A stretch of 64,000 nucleotides of DNA. Origin: JACVRW01 sp963846505 (GTDB lineage: Bacteria; Actinomycetota; Thermoleophilia; Solirubrobacterales; Thermoleophilaceae). Below are positions 8,248-16,693 of the stretch, piece after piece; positions within the stretch are counted from its first letter, which is position 1, and the number at the start of each line of letters is the position of its first letter. The stretch covers positions 248,001 through 312,000 of the forward strand of contig CAWJWD010000004.1 in the NCBI GenBank assembly GCA_963846505.1. Reading direction: 5' to 3'. The translations under genes and the position numbers were made by a program. A model generated the notes under the pieces. It had not been told where the DNA came from, did not search any database, and saw only the letters and a list, made by a program, of their open reading frames with translations.

Positions 8248-9729
8248 ATGACGAACTCCCTAGCCCTGCTCCAATCGCGCCTGCCGTCCGCTCGCCTGCT
8301 GCGAGTCGAGCTGCTGGCCGGCCTCGTCGTCGCGCTGGCGCTGATCCCGGAGGCGATCTCGTTCTCGATCATCGCCGGCGTCGATCCCCGCGTCGGGCTC
8401 TACGCCTCGTTCACGATGGCGGTCGCGATCGCGTTCACGGGCGGCCGGCCAGCGATGATCTCGGCGGCGACGGGGGCGATGGCGCTGGTCGTGGTGTCGC
8501 TGGTCGCCGACCACGGCGTCGAGTACCTGCTCGCCGCGACGATCCTCGCCGGAGCGATCCAGGTGACGCTCGGGCTGCTCGGCGCCGCGAAGCTGATGCG
8601 CTTCGTGCCGCGGTCGGTGATGACGGGATTCGTCAACGCGCTCGCGATCCTGATCTTCCTCGCCCAGATCCCCCACCTCACCGACGGCGGCGCGACCGTC
8701 TACGCCCTCGTGGCCGCCGGCCTGCTCGTCATCTACCTGCTGCCACGAATCACGACCGCCATCCCGGCGCCACTGGTCGCGATCGTGGCGCTGACCGTCG
8801 TCTGCGTCGCCGCGGGCATCACAGTGCCGACCGTTGGCGACGAGGGCGAGTTGCCGAGCACGCTGCCGGTGCTCGGCATCCCGACGGTGCCGTTCTCGCT
8901 CGACACGCTCCTGATCATCGCCCCGTACTCGCTCACGCTCGCTGCGGTCGGGCTGCTGGAGTCGCTGATGACCGCAAAGCTGGTCGACGACATCACCGAG
9001 ACTCCGTCGGACAAGGACCGTGAGTCGCGCGGCCAAGGGATCGCCAACGTCGTGACCGGCCTGTTCGGCGGCATGGCCGGCTGCGCGATGATCGGCCAGA
9101 CGATGATCAACGTCCGGGTCAGTCGCGCCCGTACGCGGATCTCGACCTTCGCCGCGGGCGCGCTGCTGCTCGTCCTGGTCGTCGGGCTCGGCAGCCTCGT
9201 CGCGGTGATCCCGATGGCGGCGCTGGTCGCGGTGATGATCCTCGTCGCCGTCTCGACGTTCGACTGGCACTCGATCGCGCCCGCCACGCTGCGACGGATG
9301 CCGCCCGGCGAGACGCTCGTCATGGCCGTCACCGTCGCCGGCACCGTCGCCACCCACAATCTCGCGATCGGCGTCGGCGCCGGCGTGCTGACCGCGATGG
9401 CGGTCTTCGCGCGCCGTGTCGCGCACCTCGTCGACGTCGAGCGAGTCGTCGACCCCGACGGCCAGAGCGCGCTCTACTCGATCACCGGCGAGGTGTTCTT
9501 CGCCTCCGACCAAGAGCTGATCGACGCCTTCAACTACACCGACGACCCACCCAACGTGATCGTCGACTTCTCCCGCGCCCACCTCTGGGACGCCTCCGCC
9601 ATCGCCGCGCTCGACGCGATCGAGACCCACTACCGCCGCCACGACATCAAGCTCGAGATCACCGGCCTCAACCCCCGCAGCGACAAGCTCCACCAGACCC
9701 TCTCCGGCCAAATGGCCGCCGCCCACTAG
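8248..9729 (+). CDS. SulP-family anion transporter with STAS domain
   Basis: The 493-residue protein has a transmembrane SulP domain (residues about 15-400; VALALIPEAISFSIIAGVDP, SVMTGFVNALAILIFLAQIP) and a cytoplasmic STAS domain (about 405-490; ALYSITGEVFFASDQELIDAF, DASAIAALDAIE). SulP proteins move sulfate, bicarbonate or other anions; the sequence does not decide which. Start ATG 8248 has GAGAGA upstream. The gene stands alone behind a folded leader. The MerR gene 37 bp downstream may belong to the same transcript. Sulfatase and sulfotransferase genes elsewhere in the window hint at sulfate, but bicarbonate is equally possible. Confidence 0.92.
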   Translation: MTNSLALLQSRLPSARLLRVELLAGLVVALALIPEAISFSIIAGVDPRVGLYASFTMAVAIAFTGGRPAMISAATGAMALVVVSLVADHGVEYLLAATILAGAIQVTLGLLGAAKLMRFVPRSVMTGFVNALAILIFLAQIPHLTDGGATVYALVAAGLLVIYLLPRITTAIPAPLVAIVALTVVCVAAGITVPTVGDEGELPSTLPVLGIPTVPFSLDTLLIIAPYSLTLAAVGLLESLMTAKLVDDITETPSDKDRESRGQGIANVVTGLFGGMAGCAMIGQTMINVRVSRARTRISTFAAGALLLVLVVGLGSLVAVIPMAALVAVMILVAVSTFDWHSIAPATLRRMPPGETLVMAVTVAGTVATHNLAIGVGAGVLTAMAVFARRVAHLVDVERVVDPDGQSALYSITGEVFFASDQELIDAFNYTDDPPNVIVDFSRAHLWDASAIAALDAIETHYRRHDIKLEITGLNPRSDKLHQTLSGQMAAAH

Positions 9730-9766
9730 AGCAGCACCACCAACACCGCGAAGTACGCTGACACCG

Positions 9767-10183
9767 ATGGCCGCCACCGACGAGATGCTGCAGATCGGCG
9801 AGGTCGCCGACCGCGTCGGGCTATCGCTACGAACGGTGCGCTACTACGAGGAAATGGGACTGCTCGTCCCCGCCCAACGCACCGAGGGCGGCTTCCGCCT
9901 CTACACCGACGAGCAAGTCGAGCGGCTCGGGCTCATCAAGCGAATGAAGCCGCTCGGATTCACCGTCCAACAGATGCGCGACCTCCTCGACGCCCGCGAC
10001 ACCGTCCGCGACCCCGCCACCGACCAGGCCGCCTACGCCGCCGCGCACGGACAACTCAAGCGATTCTCCACCGCCGCCAACGAGAGCTGCAAGCAACTCA
10101 GCCGCCAACTCGAACTCGCCCAAGAGTTCGCCAAACAGCTCCAAAACGAAACCCGCCGAGCGTCCAAACACACCAACGGCTAA
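9767..10183 (+). CDS. MerR-family transcriptional regulator
   Basis: The 138-residue protein has the MerR winged helix (MLQIGEVADRVGLSLRTVRY, YEEMGLLVPAQRTEGGFRLY) followed by a long dimerisation coiled coil. It has no paired Cys of the metal-sensing type; a single Cys sits in ANESCKQLSRQLE. ATG 9767 lies 37 bp after SulP on the same strand. It ends 9 bp from the converging nhaA gene. The target is unknown; regulation of SulP is a contextual guess. Confidence 0.9.
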   Translation: MAATDEMLQIGEVADRVGLSLRTVRYYEEMGLLVPAQRTEGGFRLYTDEQVERLGLIKRMKPLGFTVQQMRDLLDARDTVRDPATDQAAYAAAHGQLKRFSTAANESCKQLSRQLELAQEFAKQLQNETRRASKHTNG

Positions 10184-10192
10184 GCCCATTCC

Positions 10193-11586
10193 TTAAGACC
10201 CCTCGCTGTGCGGTTGTCGCCGCCGATCAGGGTGGGTGTCGGTGCGTGTCAGCAGGAAGCGTGCGTTTATGGCAATCAGGCCGATCAACGCGGCGATGCC
10301 AGATGCGGTCAGGATGGCGAGCTTGGCTTGGTCTTGGAGCGCCTGTTCGTCGAAGGCGAGCACGGAGATGAAGATCGCGACGGTGAAGCCGATGCCCTTG
10401 AGCGGGGCGAGGGCGCTGATCGCCGGCCAGTCGAGACCTTCGGGTATCCGCGCCGGACCCAAGCGCACCAGCAGCCATGCGAACAGCACGCCACCGATCG
10501 GTGCGCCGACCACTAGGCCGAGCAAGATACCCAGGCCCACGGAACTGGTGAGGGCGTCCTCGAGTCCGTTCAGCGAGACCGGGACCCCAGCGTTCGCGAG
10601 CGCGAAGATCGGCAGGATCGCGTAGGCGGTCCAGGGGTGTAACAGCGTCTCCATCCGAGCCAGGGGGGACACCGACTCGTCGAGATCCGCGAGACGTCCA
10701 GCATCGTCGCCTCGCTGAGCTCGGCGTCGTCGCCCAGCTCAGACAGCCGTGTGCCGATCAGCTCTCCGGTCCGCTTTCGGGCGTGCAAGGCGACCGCTGG
10801 AGTGAGGAACCCGAGCGCGACACCCGCCAGGGTCGGATGAACCCCCGATTCGAGGGCGGCGATCCAGATCAGACCTGCCAAGGCGACGTAGACGATCAGC
10901 GAGCGCACCCCGATGCGCCGGCAGAGCGCCACCGCGACGAGCAGGCCGGCGCCGGCCGCGAACCAGCCGAAGCCGATTCCGTCGGAGTAGAACACCGCGA
11001 TGACCGCGATGGTCCCGATGTCGTCGACGATCGCCAGGGTCAGCAGGAACGCTCGCAGCTGGCGCGGAGCTCGCCTCCCAGCGAGCCCGAGCACGCCGAG
11101 CGCGAATGCGATGTCCGTTGCGATTGGGATCGCCCACCCCTGCAAGGCGCCGCTGTCGAGGTTGATCGCGACATAGGTGGCCGCTGCGCCGGCCATGGTG
11201 CCCAGCGCCGCCGCGACCGGGACCGCCGCGGAGCGAGGATCGCGCAACGACCCGAACAGCGCCTCGCGCTTGACCTCGAGCGCGACGACGTAGAAGAACA
11301 CCGCCATGAGCAGGTCGTTGACCAGGTGGCGCAGATCCTCGTCGAACGCCAGCGGTCCGATATCGACCACCACCGCCGTCGTCCAGAAGCTCTCATAGGA
11401 CTCCTGGGAGACGTTGACCCAGACCAGGCCGACGAGCGCGGCCGCCATCAGCAGCGCCGCGCTGCCCGACTCCAGCTTCAGGAACCGCTCTAGCGGACGA
11501 ACGATCAAGCGCGGCACAGCGCGCTCGGACCGCACCCACGAACGCGCGAGCGGACGTTTGATATGACGACCGGAGTCTGGTGTCAT
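10193..11586 (-). pseudogene. nhaA: Na+/H+ antiporter NhaA, split by a single-base frameshift
   Basis: Two overlapping frames together make a full NhaA of about 464 residues. The upstream frame (start 11586) carries PLERFLKLESGSAALLMAAA, VVALEVKREALFGSL, WAIPIATDIAFALGVL and LAIVDDIGTIAVIAVFY, including the Asp pair that binds Na+. It derails after LDVSRISTSR. The other frame resumes at SPLARMETLLHPWTAY and ends PLKGIGFTVAIFISVLAF. One base is missing near 10670-10682. NhaA exchanges Na+ for H+ across the inner membrane. If the frameshift is real, helices after about residue 300 are lost and the protein is inactive. A sequencing indel is a fair alternative. Confidence 0.88.
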
Positions 11587-11667
11587 CCGCCGCGATCCCT
11601 TCGCGCGCGTGACGCACCCCCACGCGACCGCATTCGTCGACCCGGTCGCGCCAGGTTGTCCTCGACC

Positions 11668-12183
11668 CTAGGCACGGCGCTTGCCGTCGGGTCCGATGAC
11701 CCACCAGAAGCCGCCGTTGAGGTCGACGTTGTGGCAGCGCACCTCCCCCGGTGCCTCGTGCGCGTAGTAATAGAGCGGCTTGCCGGCGTAGGTCACCTGC
11801 CGGCGGCCGCTGCGGCGCCTCACGGTTCCGAGCAGCGCCCGCTTCACTCCGGTGCCGGCTTGCGGCTCGCCGCCGCTGAAGACCGGCGGCCACGCCCGGG
11901 CGCAGTCGCCATAGCAGGCGCTCTTGTCGCGCCGGTCGTTCTCGAAGACGTAGATCGCCTGCCGCTGCGAGTTGAACAGCATCCGACCGAACTCGGAGCC
12001 TCTGACCGTGATCGTCACCCCTCTCGAGCGCACGGCGCGCTTCGTCGGCGCGGACTCCGGCTGCTGCATGGACGCCGACGCGGTCTCCGGCATCTCTCGA
12101 TCGGCGCTGGACGATTGGTCATCGCCACACCCGGCTGCGGCAAGCATCCCGCACAGCACCCCCATCACAGCAGTTCTGGACAT
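11668..12183 (-). CDS. Lipoprotein with secreted COG4315-type repeats
   Basis: The 171-residue protein begins with a lipobox signal peptide (VMGVLCGMLAAAGCGDD, lipidated Cys at about 19). It then has two copies of the short repeat seen in many actinobacterial lipoproteins: GRMLFNSQRQAIYVFENDRR, SACYGDCARAWPPV, and YAGKPLYYYAHEAPGEV with GGFWWVIGPDG. Family members are exported to the outer face of the membrane; their function is not established. It lies upstream of the broken nhaA on the same strand (81 bp gap). Confidence 0.82.
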   Translation of the reverse strand: MSRTAVMGVLCGMLAAAGCGDDQSSSADREMPETASASMQQPESAPTKRAVRSRGVTITVRGSEFGRMLFNSQRQAIYVFENDRRDKSACYGDCARAWPPVFSGGEPQAGTGVKRALLGTVRRRSGRRQVTYAGKPLYYYAHEAPGEVRCHNVDLNGGFWWVIGPDGKRRA

Positions 12184-12195
12184 CAGCCGATCACC

Positions 12196-12468
12196 TCATT
12201 CTTCTGTTGCGCTTAACGGGCGGTGTGCGTTGCTATCTGCGGGGGGCTCCCCTTGTTCTGGCTCGTTGATACCCGGTGCCCTCGTCAAGAGGAAAAGGCC
12301 AAGGCTGAACCCGGCGACGCCCGCGTTCATCGCGACTACTCCTGCTAGCCGGCTGTCGATGCCAAACACGTTGAGGCTAGGGAGGAAGACGACGAACGCT
12401 CCGACAAGGACGAGCAGCACAGACCCCCCGACAGCGACGCGACCGAAATCCCGGCCGATCGAACTCAT
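12196..12468 (-). CDS. Small membrane protein (two helices)
   Basis: The 90-residue protein has two hydrophobic segments (VAVGGSVLLVLVGAFVVFL and LAGVVAMNAGVAGFSLGLFLL) and an acidic, proline-containing tail that probably faces the cytoplasm. No family is recognised. It sits 12 bp from the lipoprotein start and 21 bp after the CBS gene, so the block from the ArsB-like permease to the lipoprotein may be one transcript. Confidence 0.6.
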   Translation of the reverse strand: MSSIGRDFGRVAVGGSVLLVLVGAFVVFLPSLNVFGIDSRLAGVVAMNAGVAGFSLGLFLLTRAPGINEPEQGEPPADSNAHRPLSATEE

Positions 12469-12489
12469 CTCGAACTCCTCGCGTGCCGT

Positions 12490-12954
12490 CTAGGTCGCAT
12501 CGAGGAAGCGGTTGGCGATGCGGCGAAAGAAGTCCCCGCGGGTGATGATGCCGATGACTCGGCCGTTGTCGGTGACGGGCACGATCAGGACGCGGTGGTG
12601 GAGGAAGATCTCGGCGAGCTGGACGTCGGAGTAGTCGATGTCGACGTCGACGTGGTCGGTGTTGGCGTGCTCGCCGACGGTCTCGGTGGCGCAGGAGGCA
12701 CGTTTCTCGATCGCGTCGTCGAGGGAGTGCTTGACGAAGCCGGCGTGCTTGAGCTGTCCGAGATAGCCGGGAAACAGCGCCGCCATGAACTCCCGCTCGC
12801 CGAAGATCCCTGCCGGTCGGCCGCGGTCGTCGACGACCGGCAGCGCGGGGTGCTCGGTGTCGATCAGCATCTTCACGCCGTGCTCGATGGTGTCGTCGCT
12901 GCGCAGCGCGGGGACCTCGATTACGAGGTCGTGGCTGAGGCTCTGCGGGCACAT
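12490..12954 (-). CDS. CBS-domain protein
   Basis: The 154-residue protein consists of a pair of CBS motifs: DTIEHGVKMLIDTEHPALPV with GIFGEREFM, and LAEIFLHHRVLIVPVTD with GIITRGDFFRRIA. Between them is an unusual acidic insert with a Tyr (ANTDHVDVDIDYSDV). Stand-alone CBS pairs bind adenine nucleotides and often gate a neighbouring transporter. The gene starts 11 bp downstream of an ArsB/NhaD-type permease, and regulation of that permease is a reasonable inference. The start is ATG 12954, giving normal CBS length; a longer frame exists but overlaps the permease. Confidence 0.85.
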   Translation of the reverse strand: MCPQSLSHDLVIEVPALRSDDTIEHGVKMLIDTEHPALPVVDDRGRPAGIFGEREFMAALFPGYLGQLKHAGFVKHSLDDAIEKRASCATETVGEHANTDHVDVDIDYSDVQLAEIFLHHRVLIVPVTDNGRVIGIITRGDFFRRIANRFLDAT

Positions 12955-12965
12955 GGCATCTCTCC

Positions 12966-14219
12966 TCAGAGGTAGCGAAGCGCGACGTAGCCGGTCGCGA
13001 GCAGCATCGAGATCAACGTGACGGGCAGGCCGGCCTTCATGAACTCGACGAACCCGATCGGCTTGCCCGCGCGGGCGGCCATCCCCGACGCGGCGACGTT
13101 CGCGGCGGCGGCGACGATCGTGGCGTTGCCGCCAAAGCACGCGCCGAGCGCAAGCGCCCACCAGTAGGCGTCATCCCCATCCGGTCCCTGGAGCTGCTCG
13201 ACGACAGGGATCATCGTCGCGGTGAACGGGATGTTGTCCACGATCCCCGACCCGATCGCCGAGACCCACATGATCCCCAGCAGCTCCGCGGTGCGATCGC
13301 CGTTGGTGACGTCGGCGATCGCGTCGGCGACCTCCTTGATCGCCCCGGTCTCCTCCAAGGCGCCGACCATCACGAACAGGCCGAGGAAGAAGAACAGCGT
13401 CGGCCACTCGATCCCCGCCAGCGACTCCCCAAGCGGCTGGCGGGTCACCAGCAACGCCGCGGTCGCGCCGGCGAGCGCGACCGTCGCCGGCTCGAGGCCG
13501 AGCGCCTTGTGAAAGAAGAACGCGAGGATCGTCAGCCCCAGGATCGGGACGGTGCGGATCAGCTCGTCTCGATCCTCGATCGACTTGGAGGCGTCGAGGT
13601 CCATCACCCGCTGCCGCGCCTCCGGCGCCACCTGCAACCGCGACCGATAGGCGAGATACAGCAGACCGACCACCACGACGAACGACACGGCGGCGATCGG
13701 CGCGAGGTTCGAGATAAACGCCCCGAACGAAAGGTCGGTCGCGCCGGCGATGATGATGTTCGGCGGATCGCCGATCAGCGTCGCGGTCCCGCCGATGTTC
13801 GACGCCACGATCTCGATGATCACCAACGGGATCGGATCGATGTCCAACGCGTCGGCCAACAAGAACGTGATCGGCACCATCAACAGCACCGTCGTCAGGT
13901 TGTCCAAGAAGGCCGACAACACCGCCGTCGTAACAGCCAACGACGCCACGACCGCGAACGGCCGTCCGCGCGAGAGCTGCCCCGCCCGAATCGCCATCCA
14001 CGTATAGACCCCGGTCGTCTCGGTCAACCGGACCAGCAGCATCATCCCCGCGAGCAGACCGATCGTGTTGAAGTCGATCGACTCGATCGCATGCTCCTGA
14101 TCGATCGTCTGCGTCAGCAGCACCAGCACCGCGCCAAGCAACGCGACCTTCGTGCGATCCACCCGCTCGCTGGCGATCAACGCCAACGCCGCGACAAAGA
14201 TCCCGATCGCTAGCGCCAT
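12966..14219 (-). CDS. ArsB/NhaD-type (SLC13-like, ion transporter superfamily) permease
   Basis: The 417-residue membrane protein has about eleven helices and two inverted hairpin motifs typical of the IT superfamily: FLDNLTTVLLMVPITFLLAD / ASNIGGTATLIGDPPNIIIA in the first half and GSGIVDNIPFTATMIPVV / GACFGGNATIVAAAANVAAS in the second. These NxxTxIGxPxN and GNxT elements hold the substrate and Na+ sites. Relatives transport Na+/H+, arsenite or dicarboxylates. With no ars genes nearby and nhaA close by, Na+/H+ exchange is a possibility. Start ATG 14219. Confidence 0.82.
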   Translation of the reverse strand: MALAIGIFVAALALIASERVDRTKVALLGAVLVLLTQTIDQEHAIESIDFNTIGLLAGMMLLVRLTETTGVYTWMAIRAGQLSRGRPFAVVASLAVTTAVLSAFLDNLTTVLLMVPITFLLADALDIDPIPLVIIEIVASNIGGTATLIGDPPNIIIAGATDLSFGAFISNLAPIAAVSFVVVVGLLYLAYRSRLQVAPEARQRVMDLDASKSIEDRDELIRTVPILGLTILAFFFHKALGLEPATVALAGATAALLVTRQPLGESLAGIEWPTLFFFLGLFVMVGALEETGAIKEVADAIADVTNGDRTAELLGIMWVSAIGSGIVDNIPFTATMIPVVEQLQGPDGDDAYWWALALGACFGGNATIVAAAANVAASGMAARAGKPIGFVEFMKAGLPVTLISMLLATGYVALRYL

Positions 14220-14314
14220 GCGAACGGCTCAGGCAGAGGAAACAACGGGACTACGGCGCGCGTAAGAATGGGAAGCTCCCAGGGGTCGACAACATGCCGA
14301 CCAGTCTTCCCGGC

Positions 14315-15553
14315 TCACCAGCCCGCACCATACAGACTCGGGCCGGCGCCCTCGGCGCGGTCCGTCCGGTGCGCGAGCCCTGTCTCAAGCGTTCCGGTTT
14401 CGGGACAGCGGGCAGATCGGACCCATTCCAGAAAGCCTTCGACCGCATCGACGACCCGAGCGAAGCGAAGCGAGTGGAACAGGTCGAAAGCGTGTTGGGC
14501 CCCCTGTAACTCGGCGTACACCACCGGTGCAGCTGATGCGGATCGCAGGGCGCTCGCGAAACGGCGCGCGCCTTTGACCGATACCTCGCTGTCGCGGTCG
14601 CCGTGAGCGAGAAAGAACGGCGGCGCGTCCGGTCGCACGTAGGTCACAGGCGAGGTAGCCGGGCCCTGTCCGTAGTAGTTGCCGTAGTAGCCGTAAAGGC
14701 ACACGGCGGCAGCGACCGACGTGTCCGCCTCCTCGAAGCCAGGTTGGAAGGTCGGGTCGTTCGTCAGTGCGGCGAGCGCGGCGAGGTGGCCGCCGGCCGA
14801 GCTGCCAGCCACGAACAGCTGATCGGGATCGCCTCCGTATCTGTGCCCCTGCTCGCGCGCCCATGCCAGGGCCTTCTTGGCGTCGATCAGGTGCGCGGGG
14901 AACGCCGCCGAGGGCCGCAGCCGGTAGTTGGCGCTGATGCACACCCAGCCCTGGCTTGCGAGCCGGTAGAGCAGCGGGCGGGCCTCGCGATTCTTGCGGC
15001 CGCTGAAGTACCCCCCGCCGTGGAAGTAGACGAGCACGGGACAGCCAGTGGGCCGGGATCGATGCCGGTAGACGTCGAGGCGATTGCGGCGCCCGGCGTC
15101 CCCATAGGCGATGTTCGCGTCGCGCCTGACGTCCCGGCGACGAACGTAGAACGGCGCGAGCACGATCCTCCCTACGGGAGGCCGTTGTTCTAGTCGCCCG
15201 GCCGTCGCTCGTGGGAGAGCCTTGCGCCAACCTCTCCCGAGTCCCTCCTGGAGCGCACGTTCGACCCCGGCTTTCGTCTTCGACGCTCGCCACACCACGA
15301 CCGCGATCCCCGCCACGGTCAGCAGCGCTAGGCCCAGCACGGCCGCGCCGCCTGCGGACGACGCATCGCCGTCCGCGACGGCCATCGCGGTGGCAACCAG
15401 CAGCCAGAGCACGACGATGAACGGCAGCTCGTTGACGAGAAGGCCCATCCGCAAGCCGACCCTGCGAAGCGCCTTGGGACTGCGCGGCGGCGACAACGCG
15501 AACCAGGTCGCCAGCGCGATCGGCAACACGGTTATGAGGAACCCCAACGGCAC
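14315..15553 (-). CDS. Membrane-anchored alpha/beta hydrolase (HSL-type carboxylesterase)
   Basis: The 412-residue protein begins with about three hydrophobic helices (PLGFLITVLPIALATWFAL, LLVNELPFIVVLWLLVATAM, AAVLGLALLTVAGIAVVVW). These are followed by a hormone-sensitive-lipase-type catalytic domain: oxyanion motif FHGGGYF, nucleophile elbow GSSAGG, Asp in AHGDRDSEV and catalytic His in GAQHAFD. It should hydrolyse short acyl or acetyl esters at the membrane. The N-terminal membrane region resembles that of mycobacterial Lip-type esterases. Start 15553 is the first plausible one before the first helix. Confidence 0.82.
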   Translation of the reverse strand: MPLGFLITVLPIALATWFALSPPRSPKALRRVGLRMGLLVNELPFIVVLWLLVATAMAVADGDASSAGGAAVLGLALLTVAGIAVVVWRASKTKAGVERALQEGLGRGWRKALPRATAGRLEQRPPVGRIVLAPFYVRRRDVRRDANIAYGDAGRRNRLDVYRHRSRPTGCPVLVYFHGGGYFSGRKNREARPLLYRLASQGWVCISANYRLRPSAAFPAHLIDAKKALAWAREQGHRYGGDPDQLFVAGSSAGGHLAALAALTNDPTFQPGFEEADTSVAAAVCLYGYYGNYYGQGPATSPVTYVRPDAPPFFLAHGDRDSEVSVKGARRFASALRSASAAPVVYAELQGAQHAFDLFHSLRFARVVDAVEGFLEWVRSARCPETGTLETGLAHRTDRAEGAGPSLYGAGW

Positions 15554-15583
15554 ACCTCGGGCTTACCCGTGGACGCACCCGGC

Positions 15584-15607
15584 TGAATGTCCGCAGGCGA
15601 ACATTCA
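15584..15607. promoter_or_regulatory. 24-bp imperfect palindrome in the divergent esterase / secreted-protein gap
   Basis: The left arm TGAATGTCCGCA and right arm GGCGAACATTCA are symmetric at 10 of 12 positions. The site lies 31 bp upstream of the esterase start and 136 bp from the rightward gene. The block GAATGTCCGC-A/T-GGCG recurs at 38386-38400, upstream of another secreted protein. Confidence 0.4.
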
Positions 15608-15742
15608 CGGCGCCGTCCGGGGAAATATCGGCTCGGAGCGCAACACCGGGTGAGGGTGGCGGGTTACCGCCTTCGTGGGCTACTGGCCCAGCTGAGGGAT
15701 GTCGCTGAGGCGTCCGCCACGACAGACGAAGGAGCAAACAAG

Positions 15743-16528
15743 ATGCTGCCCCGACTGAACCGCATCCGACACCAGCAGGGAGGCAACCTCAAGCTCGGGG
15801 TGCTGGCGGGCGTCGTGCTGGCGCTCGTGATCGCCCCGCTCGCCGTCGCCCAGACGACCGGTCTGATCGGCGGTAAGCGCAACCCGAAGTCCGGCGCGTT
15901 CAGCACCGAGACCCAGGTGATCGCCAAGAACTCGACCTGGGGCATGCGCTACTCCAACCGCGCCGTCGGCGGTGGCGGCGGGCTGCTCTTTGGCTGCCGC
16001 TCCGAACCGGGCGGCACCCCGGCCGGCCACTACCCCTGCGCACGCTCGCGCAACGTGGCCAGCGGCCTCGCGTTCGAGTTCCTGACCGGCGGCTCGATCG
16101 CCGGCACGATCACCGCCGGCAAGAGCGGCGACGGCTCCAAGCCCTTCACCACCAACGCCACCGGCGTCGCCACCGGACTGAACGCCGAGCGCGTCGGGTC
16201 CCAGACCCCCGCCCAGCTGACCAGCGCCGCCGTCGGCGCTGTCCAGCAGGGCCTGAGCTTCGCGCGGATCTCCGCCGCCGGCGCCAACGCCGGCGGACGC
16301 GGCGTGACCGCCGTCGCGCACCCCGAGACCGGGACCTACACCATCACGTTCCAGAACCCCGTGAACGCGTGCGCGGTCACCGCGACCCAGCAGGCAACCG
16401 GAACCGACGTCGGCACCATCGGCACCCAAGTCGGCGCCGACAACCGCACCGTCACGGTCACCACGCTCACCCTGACCCCGTCGCCGGCACTCGCCGACCG
16501 CGCCTTCGACATCACCGCCGTCTGCTGA
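15743..16528 (+). CDS. Secreted protein of unknown function
   Basis: The 261-residue protein has an N-terminal membrane segment or signal (LKLGVLAGVVLALVIAPLAV-AQ) and then a small, Gly/Ala/Thr-rich exported domain with few cysteines. The second half (TYTITFQNPVNACAVTATQQ, TVTVTTLTLTPSPALADRAF) has beta-rich alternation. I recognise no named family; similar lone exported proteins are common in Solirubrobacterales. The start was set at ATG 15743 because GAAGGAG precedes it. It ends at a strong hairpin terminator. Confidence 0.6.
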   Translation: MLPRLNRIRHQQGGNLKLGVLAGVVLALVIAPLAVAQTTGLIGGKRNPKSGAFSTETQVIAKNSTWGMRYSNRAVGGGGGLLFGCRSEPGGTPAGHYPCARSRNVASGLAFEFLTGGSIAGTITAGKSGDGSKPFTTNATGVATGLNAERVGSQTPAQLTSAAVGAVQQGLSFARISAAGANAGGRGVTAVAHPETGTYTITFQNPVNACAVTATQQATGTDVGTIGTQVGADNRTVTVTTLTLTPSPALADRAFDITAVC

Positions 16529-16546
16529 CCCGTCCCGCTACTGGTC

Positions 16547-16577
16547 GCCCGCGACGGCCATCACGGCCGTCGCGGGC
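16547..16577. terminator. Strong bidirectional hairpin terminator
   Basis: A perfect 13-bp stem, GCCCGCGACGGCC / GGCCGTCGCGGGC, with a 5-nt loop lies 19 bp after the stop of the rightward secreted protein, and the sulfatase gene converges from the right (stop at 16694). There is no U run, as is usual for high-GC actinobacteria. Confidence 0.75.
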
Positions 16578-16693
16578 GGCACTCCAGACCCTTCCACGGC
16601 ACGGGTCGGACCTCAGACGTCAAGTCAAGGTCGTCGCCACGGCACCGCCGTGCGCCAGTGTGCATGACGAAGGCGCGTGCGCGAACGCGCAGT

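Noticed and set aside
8260..9777. A 505-residue leftward open frame opposite SulP
   Set aside because: Arg/Asp/His-rich, no motif; the plus strand encodes a full SulP protein with STAS domain.
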